64,000 bases of DNA from Ravibacter sp964559125 (GCA_964559125.1 CAZLGW010000005.1:1-64000); one strand, 5' to 3'; positions 16,280 to 25,683 are shown, counted from the stretch's first letter. Translations and numbers: made by a program. Notes: generated from the letters alone by a model not told the origin.

Positions 16280-19000
16280 ATGGATGATAACGGCCGTCTG
16301 GAGCCAGAAGAAGACGAAGAATTACACAGTAAGATCCCTATTTCCGGTTTGTACGAAAACTGGTTCATGGACTACGCTTCCTACGTGATATTGGAGCGGG
16401 CGGTGCCTGCCATAGAAGATGGTCTTAAACCCGTTCAGCGGCGCATACTACATGCGCTCAACGAGATGGACGACGGCCGGTTCAACAAAGTAGCGAATGT
16501 GATCGGCTCTACCATGCAATACCATCCGCATGGCGACGCTTCCATTTATGACGCCATTGTCAATATAGGTCAGAAAGAGCTTTTGTTCGACACCCAGGGC
16601 AACTGGGGACATATTCATACGGGCGACTCCGCTGCTGCGGGCAGGTATATCGAGGTGCGGCTTTCCAGGTTCGGCAAGGAAGTAGTGTTCAACGACGATA
16701 CTACGGAATGGCAGATGTCGTACGACGGCCGGAAACGTGAGCCGGTTACGCTTCCCGTAAAGTTCCCGCTGCTGCTTGCTTTGGGCGTAGAGGGTATTGC
16801 GGTGGGGCTTTCCACCAAGGTGCTTCCCCACAATTTCTGTGAGCTGCTCGAGGCATCTGTCGATATACTGAAAGGGAAGGACTTCGAGATTTATCCCGAT
16901 TTCCAGACGGGCGGCCTGATAGACGTTTCTAACTATAACGACGGACAGAGAGGAGGTAAGGTGCGGGTGCGGGCCAGGATCGAAGAGGAGGATAAAAAAA
17001 TGCTGGTAATAAGGGATATCCCCTTTGGTGTAACCACCACTTCACTCTGCGACTCCATCGTGAAGGCCAACGATGCAGGGAAGATCAAAATCAAAAAAGT
17101 AGAGGATAATACGGCCGCAGAAGTAGAAATACACGTGCACCTGGCTTCCGGGGTATCGCCCGATATTACGATGGATGCGTTGTATGCCTTTACGGACTGC
17201 GAGGTGTCTATCTCGCCCAACGCGTGCGTGATCGTAGACGAAAAGCCCAGGTTTCTTACGGTAAAGGACATATTGAGAGAGAGCACGGAACAGACTGTGT
17301 ACCTGCTGAAAAGAGAGCAGGAGATCCGCAGGTTCGAGCTGCTCGAGAAGATCCTGTACGGCTCGCTTGAAAAGATCTTTATTGAAAACCGCATTTACCG
17401 GAATATAGAGGAAGCGGAGACATTCGAAGCCGTTATCGAAATCATAGATCGCGGGCTGGAGCCTTACAAGGCGCAGTTTTACCGGGAGATAACCGAAGAG
17501 GACATCGTGGCGCTGACCGAAATCAGAATCAAGCGGATCTCTAAATACGATTCTTTCAGGGCCGATGAGCTCATGAGGAAGTGGCAGGAAGAGCTTGCCC
17601 AAACGGAGGATAACCTGGCCAATATTACCCGTTTTGCCATCGATTATTTCAGAGACCTCCTGAAAAAATACGGAAAGGGGAGAGAGAGGCGTACTGAAAT
17701 CAGGATCTTTAACCAGATTGCAGCCAATGTTGTGGCGGCCAATAACCAGAAGCTGTATGTAAACCGGGACGACGGGTTTATCGGCTATGGGCTTAAGAAG
17801 GACGAATATGTGATGGACTGCTCCGATATCGATGATATCATCGTATTCAGGAGGGATGGAACATGCCTCGTCACCAGGATACAGGATAAGGTTTTTGTCG
17901 GGAAAGACATCGTACACTGCGAGGTCTATGTCAAAAACAATGAACGTAAGGTTTATAACCTGGTTTATGTGGACGGGAAAACGGGTGTGTCTTATATAAA
18001 GCGCTTCCAGGTTACGTCGGTTACCCGTGACCGGGAATATGTGCTGACCCAAGGTACGCCCAAGTCGAAAATTACCTATTTCAGCTCGAACGACAACGGC
18101 GAAGCCGAAACGATAACGGTCAGTCTCCAGGCCCAGAGCAAAGCCAAGATCAAGCAGTTTGATTTTGATTTTTCCAGGATCGCGATCAAGAACCGCAGTG
18201 CGATGGGGAACATCCTTACCAAGTACCCGGCGAGAAAGATCGTCTTCAAAAATGCGGGTGTCTCCACCCTCGGAGGAGTCGATATATGGTTCGACCGCGT
18301 GATAGGCAGGCTAAACAGGGACGAGAGAGGAACGCTGCTGGGTAATTTCGGGCCTACCGACCATATACTGGTCATTTATAAGGACGGGACCTACGAGCTT
18401 ACCAATTTCGATCTTACCAATCATTATGAGCCCGGCAATATCGAGGTACTTACAAGGTTTTCGCCCGGTCTTATCATTACGGCAGTTTATTATGACGGTA
18501 ACCAGAAAACCCACTATATCAAGCGGTTTTCTATTGAGACCTCGACAGTAGACAAGAAGTTCCTTTTCATTTCCGATTCAAAGGGAAGCAAGCTGGTACT
18601 TGCGTCGGTTTATAAGCGTCCGAGGCTCAGGCTGACGCTGCAGAAAGTAGCGAAGGGAGAGTTTGATACGGAAGAATTCCCGGTGGAAGAGAGGGCCGAC
18701 GTCAGGGGATGGAGAGCCATCGGCACCAAGATCCAGGCCGTAAAACTGAAAGAGGCGGTGTGGCTGGAGCCGCTGGAGGAGGAAATCCCCGAACCAGAAG
18801 AAGAGGCAGAGGAGGTGACACCTGAGGCAGAGGAGGTGACACCTGAGGCGGAGGAGATGACACCTGAGGAAGATTTGCCGGAGGAGGATATCCCGGAGGA
18901 CCCTTCAGAAGAGGGCGGAGATACTGCTTCTGCCGACAAACCCCGGTTGTATCCTAAAAAGCCTGCTTCGAATGAAAATCAACTGGGTCTTTTTGAGTGA
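16280..19000 (+). CDS. parC: DNA topoisomerase IV subunit A
   Basis: The start is at 16280 (MDDNGRLEPEEDEE) because upstream codons overlap the hairpin repeat and terminator; 906 residues. The type IIA subunit A breakage-reunion domain is clear: DGLKPVQRRILHAL near 47, HPHGDASIYDAI near 82, and AAAGRYIEVRLSRFG with catalytic Tyr123. The C-terminal DNA-wrapping propeller lacks an obvious gyrase GyrA-box, favouring ParC over GyrA. The last ~90 residues are acidic, with tandem EEVTPEA repeats (about 18805-18860), then a basic end. It works with ParE to decatenate chromosomes. The 3' end overlaps the next gene by 29 nt. Confidence 0.9.
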   Translation: MDDNGRLEPEEDEELHSKIPISGLYENWFMDYASYVILERAVPAIEDGLKPVQRRILHALNEMDDGRFNKVANVIGSTMQYHPHGDASIYDAIVNIGQKELLFDTQGNWGHIHTGDSAAAGRYIEVRLSRFGKEVVFNDDTTEWQMSYDGRKREPVTLPVKFPLLLALGVEGIAVGLSTKVLPHNFCELLEASVDILKGKDFEIYPDFQTGGLIDVSNYNDGQRGGKVRVRARIEEEDKKMLVIRDIPFGVTTTSLCDSIVKANDAGKIKIKKVEDNTAAEVEIHVHLASGVSPDITMDALYAFTDCEVSISPNACVIVDEKPRFLTVKDILRESTEQTVYLLKREQEIRRFELLEKILYGSLEKIFIENRIYRNIEEAETFEAVIEIIDRGLEPYKAQFYREITEEDIVALTEIRIKRISKYDSFRADELMRKWQEELAQTEDNLANITRFAIDYFRDLLKKYGKGRERRTEIRIFNQIAANVVAANNQKLYVNRDDGFIGYGLKKDEYVMDCSDIDDIIVFRRDGTCLVTRIQDKVFVGKDIVHCEVYVKNNERKVYNLVYVDGKTGVSYIKRFQVTSVTRDREYVLTQGTPKSKITYFSSNDNGEAETITVSLQAQSKAKIKQFDFDFSRIAIKNRSAMGNILTKYPARKIVFKNAGVSTLGGVDIWFDRVIGRLNRDERGTLLGNFGPTDHILVIYKDGTYELTNFDLTNHYEPGNIEVLTRFSPGLIITAVYYDGNQKTHYIKRFSIETSTVDKKFLFISDSKGSKLVLASVYKRPRLRLTLQKVAKGEFDTEEFPVEERADVRGWRAIGTKIQAVKLKEAVWLEPLEEEIPEPEEEAEEVTPEAEEVTPEAEEMTPEEDLPEEDIPEDPSEEGGDTASADKPRLYPKKPASNENQLGLFE

Positions 19001-19652
19001 GAAGGCTTTACCGGGACTAAAGGCCTTATCCTGGTGGTTCTGGTTGCTGACGGCGTTCCTGCTCATCATTCTTCTGCTCAATAGCTGGGTGGTGAATGTG
19101 GCAAAACCCTATACCTATTTTTCGATCGACTCCCTGCCTGCCAGGAATGCCGGGTTGGTGCTCGGGACCAGCAAGGGCCTGCAGGGAGGCGGCGATAACC
19201 TGTATTTCAAGTACAGGATGGAGGCGACTGCCCGGCTTTTTAATACAGGGAAAGTAAAATACCTGATCCTGAGCGGGAATAATGATTCTGAATATTATAA
19301 TGAGCCACAGGATATGCAAAAGGCTTTGCTCGGGCTTGGCGTCCCGGCAGACGCTATGATCCCCGATTTCTCCGGGAAGAGAACTTATGACTCCATTCTC
19401 AGGGCGAAGTATCTTTTTAAAGAGAACAGCATCACGATCATTTCCCAGAATTTCCACACAGCCAGGGCATTATATATTGCCCATGAAGAAGGTCTCGATG
19501 CAGTGGCCTTTGCGGCGCAGGACGTACCCGAAGATTACTCCTACTATACGCTTATCAGAGAATATCTGGCCAGGGTGAAAGCGATTCTCGATGTGCATCT
19601 GCTCCGGCCTGAAGCAGATATCACTTTTAACGAGGAGCAGAGGAAGAAGTAG
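18972..19652 (+). CDS. SanA/YdcF-like DUF218 membrane protein
   Basis: 226 residues with one N-terminal transmembrane segment (about 17-37). A DUF218 domain follows with GLVLGTSKGLQGGG near 57, LILSGNN near 97, the GKRTYDSILRAK helix and NFHTARALYIA. SanA members are linked to envelope barrier function and vancomycin sensitivity in enterobacteria; the biochemical role is unsettled. The ATG lies inside the parC frame (29-nt overlap), suggesting translational coupling. A strong hairpin terminator follows at 19654. Confidence 0.82.
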   Translation: MKINWVFLSEKALPGLKALSWWFWLLTAFLLIILLLNSWVVNVAKPYTYFSIDSLPARNAGLVLGTSKGLQGGGDNLYFKYRMEATARLFNTGKVKYLILSGNNDSEYYNEPQDMQKALLGLGVPADAMIPDFSGKRTYDSILRAKYLFKENSITIISQNFHTARALYIAHEEGLDAVAFAAQDVPEDYSYYTLIREYLARVKAILDVHLLRPEADITFNEEQRKK

Positions 19653-19653
19653 G

Positions 19654-19700
19654 AAGATGTCTAAAAAGCACCTTACATTCTGGTACTTTTTAAACATCTT
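19654..19700. terminator. Bidirectional terminator between convergent genes
   Basis: AAGATGT-C-TAAAAAG pairs with CTTTTTA-A-ACATCTT: 14 pairs with one mismatch and a 17-nt loop. The A/T tracts inside the stem give a T-run in both orientations. It separates the convergent sanA-like and DUF4374 genes. Confidence 0.75.
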
Positions 19701-19720
19701 CGGTAGCTTCAGTTTTATGA

Positions 19721-21073
19721 TCAGTAAGATCCCAGGTAGAATGAACCCGTCTTACCGGTCAATGTAGCGCCTTTGACAGCAGCTTTTGTTTTCCAGTTGA
19801 TGACGTACAGCTTTCCGGCTTCGCTCGGAGGAGTCAGCGGAACATATACATAGTCATCGGCTACACAAATATTCTGGTACTGGCTGAAATCAAGTGTCGC
19901 TTCGTAATCATTGCTGATTTTGGTAGCGGTTTTGGCATTCAGATCAACCAGCGCCAGGTAGCCGCCGGTGCCGCTCCCCTTGTCGTACAAAACGAGCCCG
20001 ATACCGTCTTTGATATATCTCCAGGCCTGTATACGGGTGCTTGTTTCGCCCAAAGCAGAGTTCAGGTTAAACTCGTAAGAGTTGTCATAGTCATTGGTAG
20101 CGCTGCTGATACGCAGTATCTGATGACCTACCCATTGCCCGGTGGCAGCCTGGTAGACGTGGCCGTCATCACCTACAAACTGCGTCATAGTGCGGTAGGA
20201 ATGATTGTTGGTCATAGCCACAGTTGAGGTGATCAGTTTGGGATTTCCGAGGGAAGGGTAGTCCACTACCAAAGTAACGGTGCCTATTGTCCTGTTGGCG
20301 TTATCATTAGCCCATACCGGGGCTCCGCTGGCATTATACGACAGCTTGGTCGGATCTACTTTGCTGACGTTACAGCCGATGAAAATTTTTGTCTGATCCT
20401 TGTTTAATATCGGAACGTCGATCCGGCCGACGGAGTATCCCTGGGCTTCCAGCTCGGAAGGGAAAGGAAAATCAAATTCCGTAGAGTTAACTACCTTCGG
20501 GTTCTCCAGATCGATGATTGCTATTCTTACCTGCCCTCTTGTGTACTTAAAAACGTGATTCGGGGCTTCGCCTTCAGTAACAGTGGTGCTTCCTGTCAAA
20601 TGAACTCCGACACCAATATCTTCCGCAGCTTTGGTCCAGCGGGGTGAAGTACCGATGATATCCGAGAGATCCAGCTCCTGACCTGTGTCCTGGAAATTAG
20701 CCGTACCTTTCACAACATACTTATTAAATACCCCGCCGTCTTCGCCGGTATACTGTATGTTATACAGCTCTGTACCGTCTTCAGAGGCTTGTACACGGGC
20801 CGTACGGGCCGACCTGAGGCCAAAACCGTTATCGTAAATATTGAGTGAGAAGCCCGGATCGATTGCCTGTTCATGGGTAACAGCATATGCCATCGTGCCC
20901 CCGTTGCCGGCTGTTCCGGCTGCGTCAGGGATTGAAGCCGTCAGCGTGATATACTCCCGCGAGTCCCCCCCGATTACCCGCTGTTCTTCGGGACCGTCAT
21001 CCTTACAGCCCACCATCGTACCTGAAACGATCACAGCGGCTAATAAAACTGCTCTAAACTTTGTTGTGTTCAT
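19721..21073 (-). CDS. DUF4374 surface lipoprotein, XusB-like
   Basis: 450 residues. Lipoprotein signal with lipobox-like MVGC (Cys23), followed by KDDGPEEQ, an acidic export signal typical of outward-facing Bacteroidota lipoproteins. The body has the repeated strands of the DUF4374 family (AYAVTHEQAIDPG, YNIQYTGEDGG, RTIGTVTLVVDYPSLG, LALVDLNAKTATKI), consistent with a beta-propeller. In Bacteroides thetaiotaomicron a lipoprotein I recall as this family (XusB) captures xenosiderophores for a TonB transporter (XusA). Here it lies 12 nt after a TonB receptor, so it is probably the partner binding protein. No PepSY (XusC-like) gene follows. Confidence 0.78.
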   Translation of the reverse strand: MNTTKFRAVLLAAVIVSGTMVGCKDDGPEEQRVIGGDSREYITLTASIPDAAGTAGNGGTMAYAVTHEQAIDPGFSLNIYDNGFGLRSARTARVQASEDGTELYNIQYTGEDGGVFNKYVVKGTANFQDTGQELDLSDIIGTSPRWTKAAEDIGVGVHLTGSTTVTEGEAPNHVFKYTRGQVRIAIIDLENPKVVNSTEFDFPFPSELEAQGYSVGRIDVPILNKDQTKIFIGCNVSKVDPTKLSYNASGAPVWANDNANRTIGTVTLVVDYPSLGNPKLITSTVAMTNNHSYRTMTQFVGDDGHVYQAATGQWVGHQILRISSATNDYDNSYEFNLNSALGETSTRIQAWRYIKDGIGLVLYDKGSGTGGYLALVDLNAKTATKISNDYEATLDFSQYQNICVADDYVYVPLTPPSEAGKLYVINWKTKAAVKGATLTGKTGSFYLGSY

Positions 21074-21085
21074 GTTTGACTATAT

Positions 21086-23548
21086 TTATAAAAATTTGCT
21101 AATCGTATAATTCAACTTTACAGAAATACTTCTCCCCGGTTTCTGGACGCCGAAATTGTCGTATACCTCCGCGTTCAGAACGTTTTTGAGGTCCAGGCTT
21201 ACCACCATTTTACCGTTCGGTAACCGGTAGCTGCTGCCTATGTCATGATAAAACTGGGTAGGTGTGGTAAACCATTCGGATGCCATCCAGATGGTATTGA
21301 AAGGAGCTACGAAGCCGGTATTGTAATAAATGTTGAGGATAGATTTTTTTTGAAATACATTATTGAGGCGGTACTGTACGCTGCCGTTTATCGTAAAGAA
21401 CGGTTCATTGGGCAACTGCAGATCGTACAGGTCGTGGGGCCTGCCGTTTTCGTCGAATTTCTGTTTAAACAATGAATTGAATTTTGAAAAGTTAAAGAGG
21501 GCATTCAGCTTGTTATCATACACGTAGATGATCTCTCCTTCAAATCCCCTGGATTGCGTTTTTCCTAAATTCACATATTTGGTAAACTCGATATCCCCGT
21601 CGCTTTCCCGTCCCTGAACGATCTGGTTTTCTACCGCCCGCAGGGTTATTTTGTTGAATCCGTTTCTCCAGAACGCACTTGCATACAAGGTGAGTTTGTG
21701 TTTTCCCATGTTCACTGCCCCGTAACGGAAACCGAGGTTATAGTTAATGTTCTTTTCCGGTATCAGGTTTGGGTTTTCCAGGATGTTGTTATCGGGGTCG
21801 CCGTACAGCTGCGACTCGGTGGCCACAACGTAAGAGTTTTCGGTAGACCCGATGATATACAACAGGGGAATTACATTGTAGGAAACCGTGGCCCCATACC
21901 CCCGGTTATTGTTTACACTCTTGTTTTTAATCCTGTTGATGGTGGTGACGTCACCCTCCTTAATGATTTCAGGCTTGGTCTGAATGGTCTGGTTAAAGGT
22001 ATATTTGGCCATCAGGTTAGTCCTGAGCTTGTTGTTCAATATCTGGGACTCATAGTTACCGGCTATGATATTATTCATGATATTGCTTGTTGTCACCACG
22101 TCTTTATTGACCGGGTTTAACAAGTCGTTGTCGTCCCTGTCGGTAACTTCCATCTTATGATTGACAGATACTCTGTGGCCCGATGCGATCGTATACGACA
22201 GGTTGGTACGCATATTGGTGATCCGGCGGTTGATATCCGTAATGCTTTTCGCTCCCTGCTGTCCCATACCCGCGATAGGGGGCACGGGTATCTCTACACC
22301 GTTCCGGATGAGCATCCTGGGTTTTCCGTCCCAGTTATATACCTGGCCCACAGTATCCTGAACAAAAGTGCTCCGGTAACTCCTGACGGCGTTTACGTTC
22401 AGAGCCATTCCTTTAACCAGGAAATTGTTCTTGTTATAATTCAGCGTAAACACATGAGCATCGTATTCCGCGAATCTTCCTACATAAGGCCTGGCCATGG
22501 TAGTGCCATGAGGAATTTCACTATAGGTATCGGAAATATTATAGCCCAGGAAGAACTGGTCTGCCCATTTCACGTTGGTGAAGCCCACCTCAAAACGTCC
22601 GCCGATCGATTTATAGGCGTCGTTAAATCTTTTGGCCCTGTAATACCGCTCCAGGGTGCGATCCGGGTGTACAAATTTGGAGAACTTGCCCCAGGTGGTA
22701 TAGCTGTTGTCGGTATAGGTATAAAAACCCGAAGCCCTGGCTGTAAACCCGTTTTTCATATTCCGGTAAGATCCTGACAGATCAGACTGGAACGTATTAA
22801 AAGACCCGTAGGATGCCGCTACGGTAATGTTGTTTTGTGAAGCATCCTTTTTCAGAACCACGTTGATGGCCCCTCCCACATAATCGCCTGAAAGATGGGC
22901 CGGAAGCACCCCTTTATACACCTCGATGCGTTCTATCATCGCCGGGGGAATGTTATTCAGGTTGAAGGAAGACCCGTATGTGGATAGCTCTATGCCATCC
23001 AGGAACAGGCCTACGGCGCTGCCCGACATCCCGTTCAGGTTGTATTCCACGCGCGACCCTACGCCCCCGTTTTGCCTCACTCTTACGCCTACGGTCCGGT
23101 CCAGCAGTTCATTTGTATTTAAATTTCTCAGTGAAGCCTCTTTGGTCTCTATGACCGCTACCGCAAATCCTTTGGTTTCAATTTCTTTCTTCTCGGTTTT
23201 CCCGAGAACTCTGACTTCGTTGAGATCGATGCCTGACTGGGGCAGAACGTCATACAACACTTCATGGAGACGCCGGTTAACAGTAATTCCGAAGTTCTTC
23301 GCCTGAATTTCCAGCGACGTTACCTGTACTTCGTACTGTCCGAAAGGAATATTCTTTAACTCAAAAAAACCTTCCGCATCCGATACGACGGCGTGATCGG
23401 TTTTATCCAGCCGGATTGTAGCAAATGAAACTCCTTCCCCGCCTTCTATCCGGACTTTTCCCTTTATGACGCCCGTTCGCGGCATTCCCGGTTGAGCAAA
23501 AGAGGAAAAAGCCACCAGGCTTAATAAGGCTATGTATAAGTATTTCAC
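21086..23548 (-). CDS. TonB-dependent outer-membrane receptor, probably iron/siderophore
   Basis: 820 residues: signal peptide 1-18, an N-terminal carboxypeptidase-regulatory-like domain (IKGKVRIEGGEGVSFATIRL to about 105), plug domain (about 120-235, with LFLDGIELSTYG and IERIEVYKGVLPAHLSGDYVGGA), then a 22-strand-type barrel ending in a hydrophobic terminal strand (ISVKLNYTISKFL). The short length and the plug are FecA/FepA-like rather than SusC-like, and no SusD partner is present. It forms a two-gene operon with the DUF4374 lipoprotein downstream, pointing to uptake of a siderophore or similar metal chelate. Confidence 0.88.
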   Translation of the reverse strand: MKYLYIALLSLVAFSSFAQPGMPRTGVIKGKVRIEGGEGVSFATIRLDKTDHAVVSDAEGFFELKNIPFGQYEVQVTSLEIQAKNFGITVNRRLHEVLYDVLPQSGIDLNEVRVLGKTEKKEIETKGFAVAVIETKEASLRNLNTNELLDRTVGVRVRQNGGVGSRVEYNLNGMSGSAVGLFLDGIELSTYGSSFNLNNIPPAMIERIEVYKGVLPAHLSGDYVGGAINVVLKKDASQNNITVAASYGSFNTFQSDLSGSYRNMKNGFTARASGFYTYTDNSYTTWGKFSKFVHPDRTLERYYRAKRFNDAYKSIGGRFEVGFTNVKWADQFFLGYNISDTYSEIPHGTTMARPYVGRFAEYDAHVFTLNYNKNNFLVKGMALNVNAVRSYRSTFVQDTVGQVYNWDGKPRMLIRNGVEIPVPPIAGMGQQGAKSITDINRRITNMRTNLSYTIASGHRVSVNHKMEVTDRDDNDLLNPVNKDVVTTSNIMNNIIAGNYESQILNNKLRTNLMAKYTFNQTIQTKPEIIKEGDVTTINRIKNKSVNNNRGYGATVSYNVIPLLYIIGSTENSYVVATESQLYGDPDNNILENPNLIPEKNINYNLGFRYGAVNMGKHKLTLYASAFWRNGFNKITLRAVENQIVQGRESDGDIEFTKYVNLGKTQSRGFEGEIIYVYDNKLNALFNFSKFNSLFKQKFDENGRPHDLYDLQLPNEPFFTINGSVQYRLNNVFQKKSILNIYYNTGFVAPFNTIWMASEWFTTPTQFYHDIGSSYRLPNGKMVVSLDLKNVLNAEVYDNFGVQKPGRSISVKLNYTISKFL

Positions 23549-23864
23549 CTGAGTAAAGTTTAACCGCTATATAGATTGAGCTTTGTTAGACAGCTTATTT
23601 AGATCAAGACTAAGCAATATTAATGCGCAAAGATAGACTAATTCTAAATAATGTCAAGCAGGTAAATTGAAAAATTGTTTAAAAACGAGATACCTATTTG
23701 AAAGGAGGGTGGTTTTTGCCCATTGAAGGCGTTATCTCGTTGTTGTTAGGGTGATCGGAATTGGATTTTTTTAATATATTTTTTCAAATTCACTTATCTG
23801 ATATATCCTCAGCCTTTATTCTCATAATTTTATACTGAAGTCAAGGGGTTAATAGATTTGGAAA
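23549..23864. other. AT-rich intergenic region between divergent genes
   Basis: 316 nt, clearly richer in A+T than the flanks. It contains the TonB-operon promoter region, including the Fur-like candidate at 23633-23649 and a related TTTAG...CTAAG inverted pair near 23599-23615. No RNA gene or coding frame is supported. Confidence 0.5.
23633..23649 (-). promoter_or_regulatory. Candidate Fur-type operator
   Basis: On the minus strand the sequence reads ATTTAGAATTAGTCTAT, an imperfect inverted repeat (TAGA-N5-TCTA) like the TTTAGA...TCTAAA boxes I recall for iron regulation in Bacteroidota. It lies about 85-100 nt upstream of the TonB receptor start. Suggestive only. Confidence 0.3.
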
Positions 23865-24243
23865 ATGTCGAAGAAGAAAACCAGGCCAAAAGTAATCCCG
23901 CTCCAGAGTCCGGCCAACTATATCAGGGCGAAGGCGCGATCGCTCCCTGTTGATAAATGCTACGCAATAGAAGACTGGGAGGAAGCCGGAATGAGTCTTG
24001 TAATCGTAAGCCGCAGGCACGTGAACGGAAACTTTTCCTGGTCGGGGAGCATTCTCTTACGGAGAGTATCTGCATTTTTGTGCAGCCTGGTGCGCCTGGT
24101 TTACGGCGAAGAACATGTTGTCAGAAGCTATTGTTTACGCAAATCTGATAGTAGAAGCCGCAGAGGAATTCGACTTTGTTGAGAGCAGTATCATCGGACT
24201 TTGTGAGGCATTATCTACGCTTATATTAAATAAAGAAGATTAA
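23865..24243 (+). pseudogene. Probable frameshifted small gene
   Basis: Residues 1-57 of the frame from 23865 (MSKKKTRPKVIPLQ ... EDWEEAGMSLVIVSRRHVNGNF) read as real protein and resemble the N-terminus of a conserved Bacteroidota family containing a NWEEAGM-IIVARQHKNGN-like block. After the TTTT run at 24033-24036 the frame degrades into Ser/Arg-rich sequence to 24182. The +1 frame instead gives a plausible helical end from ATG 24115 (MLSEAIVYANLIVEAAEEFD ...) stopping at 24243. Either one gene is broken by a one-base indel or a 42-residue ORF sits beside a remnant. I do not recognise a function. Confidence 0.45.
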
Positions 24244-24269
24244 CCTGCTCTTGCTTAAGTTCTGTACGT

Positions 24270-24749
24270 ATGAAATTTATCCTCCCTCTTTTTTGCCTTT
24301 TAATCGCTGCCTCTTGTACCCGCGCAGAAAAAACAGAAACAAGGGAAGAAGCTCCTGCAGAAGTACGGGTGGTTGTAAATGATACAATCCCCTTAGAACG
24401 TACCAATGTAAATCCCCGGCCGGTGGCTGCTTACACAACGCGTGTCCCCGATGAGCTGAATGAATTCGAATTTTCCGTAAAGCTTTACGAGACCCCGTTG
24501 AGGTTTCGTTACCGGGCGGCTGTCAGGTATAAAATGATGGAGGTTAAGGATAGCGTCGATATCCCGAATTTCGGGTTTCAGCCGCGGGTAGATATTAAGA
24601 AAGATGAGAGAGATTTTGCCTGTATAATAGGTTTTTACGATGAAGACGGCAGTTTCCGGGACTTAAAAAAGGTAGAGGTGGTCAACAACCAGCTCAGGAT
24701 ACGGCAGGTGAAAAGATACGGAGTGGGAACTGTGAAGAAAAAGGAATAG
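24270..24749 (+). CDS. Hypothetical lipoprotein
   Basis: 159 residues. Signal peptide MKFILPLFCLLIAASC with a good lipobox (IAASC, Cys16) followed by a Glu-rich spacer. About residues 60-155 form one beta-rich domain (FEFSVKLYETPLRFRYRAAVRYKM ... VDIKKDERDFACIIGFYDEDG). Family not recognised. Probably anchored in the inner leaflet of the outer membrane or on the surface. It stands alone between a broken gene and a small hypothetical. Confidence 0.7.
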   Translation: MKFILPLFCLLIAASCTRAEKTETREEAPAEVRVVVNDTIPLERTNVNPRPVAAYTTRVPDELNEFEFSVKLYETPLRFRYRAAVRYKMMEVKDSVDIPNFGFQPRVDIKKDERDFACIIGFYDEDGSFRDLKKVEVVNNQLRIRQVKRYGVGTVKKKE

Positions 24750-24839
24750 CGCGAAGCAGACACCTGTTTATTTTAGTCAGTTTTTCTAAAACTGCGAAGC
24801 CGGGAGAATTGTTTAGAAGCGCTGCCGGGGCCAACTTTC

Positions 24840-25148
24840 ATGCAAGTTTTAATCCGGTTACGCATGAGATTTTATTCTGAAGACGATGAGGGTGGCAGGC
24901 CGGTGTGGATGTCGCCTGAGGAAATAGCTGATCCTGGTAACCTGCTCCGGGAGTTTTGTGAGGAATATTCGCTGAGCAACTGCCGCTTTTATCTGTGGAA
25001 GATGTTAACGGCATCTGTATCGGCAGGAAATCACCCGCCGGAGGCATCGGCCGGAGCCCAGCTCCATTTTCTTGAAAACCTGATGCCTGCATTGGAAGCT
25101 TTGTACCTTATTTACAAGGTCCCGGCGGAGGATATGGAGGAAAAGTGA
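24840..25148 (+). CDS. Small hypothetical protein
   Basis: 102 residues, mildly acidic and mostly helical by eye (PEEIADPGNLLREFCEEY, LENLMPALEALYLIYKV). No signal peptide or membrane segment and no recognised family. It is convergent with the XRE regulator, 27 nt away, and in a cluster of small lineage-specific genes around two regulators. Confidence 0.5.
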   Translation: MQVLIRLRMRFYSEDDEGGRPVWMSPEEIADPGNLLREFCEEYSLSNCRFYLWKMLTASVSAGNHPPEASAGAQLHFLENLMPALEALYLIYKVPAEDMEEK

Positions 25149-25175
25149 TCTGAAAGCTGACATCCGGCAGCTGAT

Positions 25176-25664
25176 CTATTTCAAATCAAGCAGCTTCTGA
25201 AGGAGCTGTACCTTTTCCTGTTCGGATCTGAGAAGGCGTTCGTAGAGCTTTTCGTTCTCTTCCAGCGCGGCTACCCATTTTTCAAGAGGATTGAAAGAGG
25301 TGGGAAACGCCGGATTATGCTGTGTAGATATCGGGATTTTAGACTCCGGCTTGATTTCCGGTTCCGGCTGTACTGCTTCCTCGGGAAACACGGGTATATT
25401 TTCATAATGGTTCCGGAGGTTCTGAATGGCTGTTTCCTCGTCGAAATCCAGGATCGCTTTAGCCGGCACCTGGAGCACTCCGGCAATATGTTCCACGATC
25501 TTACGGGGGATTATTTCCTTTTGCTCGAGCAGCGATACGCGCTTTTGAGACCATTCGTCGCCCAGCTCAAAGGCGAGGGCTTCCTGCTTAATGCCCAGCA
25601 TTTCCCTGAAACGTTTGAGATTCCGGCCGTGATGCGATTGTTTGATACGTGAAGAGACAATCAT
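25176..25664 (-). CDS. XRE-family transcriptional regulator with C-terminal coiled coil
   Basis: 162 residues. A lambda-repressor-like helix-turn-helix occupies about 13-70 (NLKRFREMLGIKQEALAFEL ... SQKRVSLLEQKEIIPRKIVEHIAG). A proline-rich linker follows, then a short C-terminal coiled coil (about 128-160) likely for dimerisation. It is divergent from the S24-like regulator at 25811. A perfect 13-nt palindrome 20 nt upstream of its start is a good candidate autoregulatory site. Confidence 0.82.
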   Translation of the reverse strand: MIVSSRIKQSHHGRNLKRFREMLGIKQEALAFELGDEWSQKRVSLLEQKEIIPRKIVEHIAGVLQVPAKAILDFDEETAIQNLRNHYENIPVFPEEAVQPEPEIKPESKIPISTQHNPAFPTSFNPLEKWVAALEENEKLYERLLRSEQEKVQLLQKLLDLK

Positions 25665-25683
25665 AAGACAGTTTTTTTTGTAT

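Noticed and set aside
17042..18052. A 336-codon minus-strand frame
   Set aside because: Lies entirely antisense to the well-supported parC; no recognisable family.
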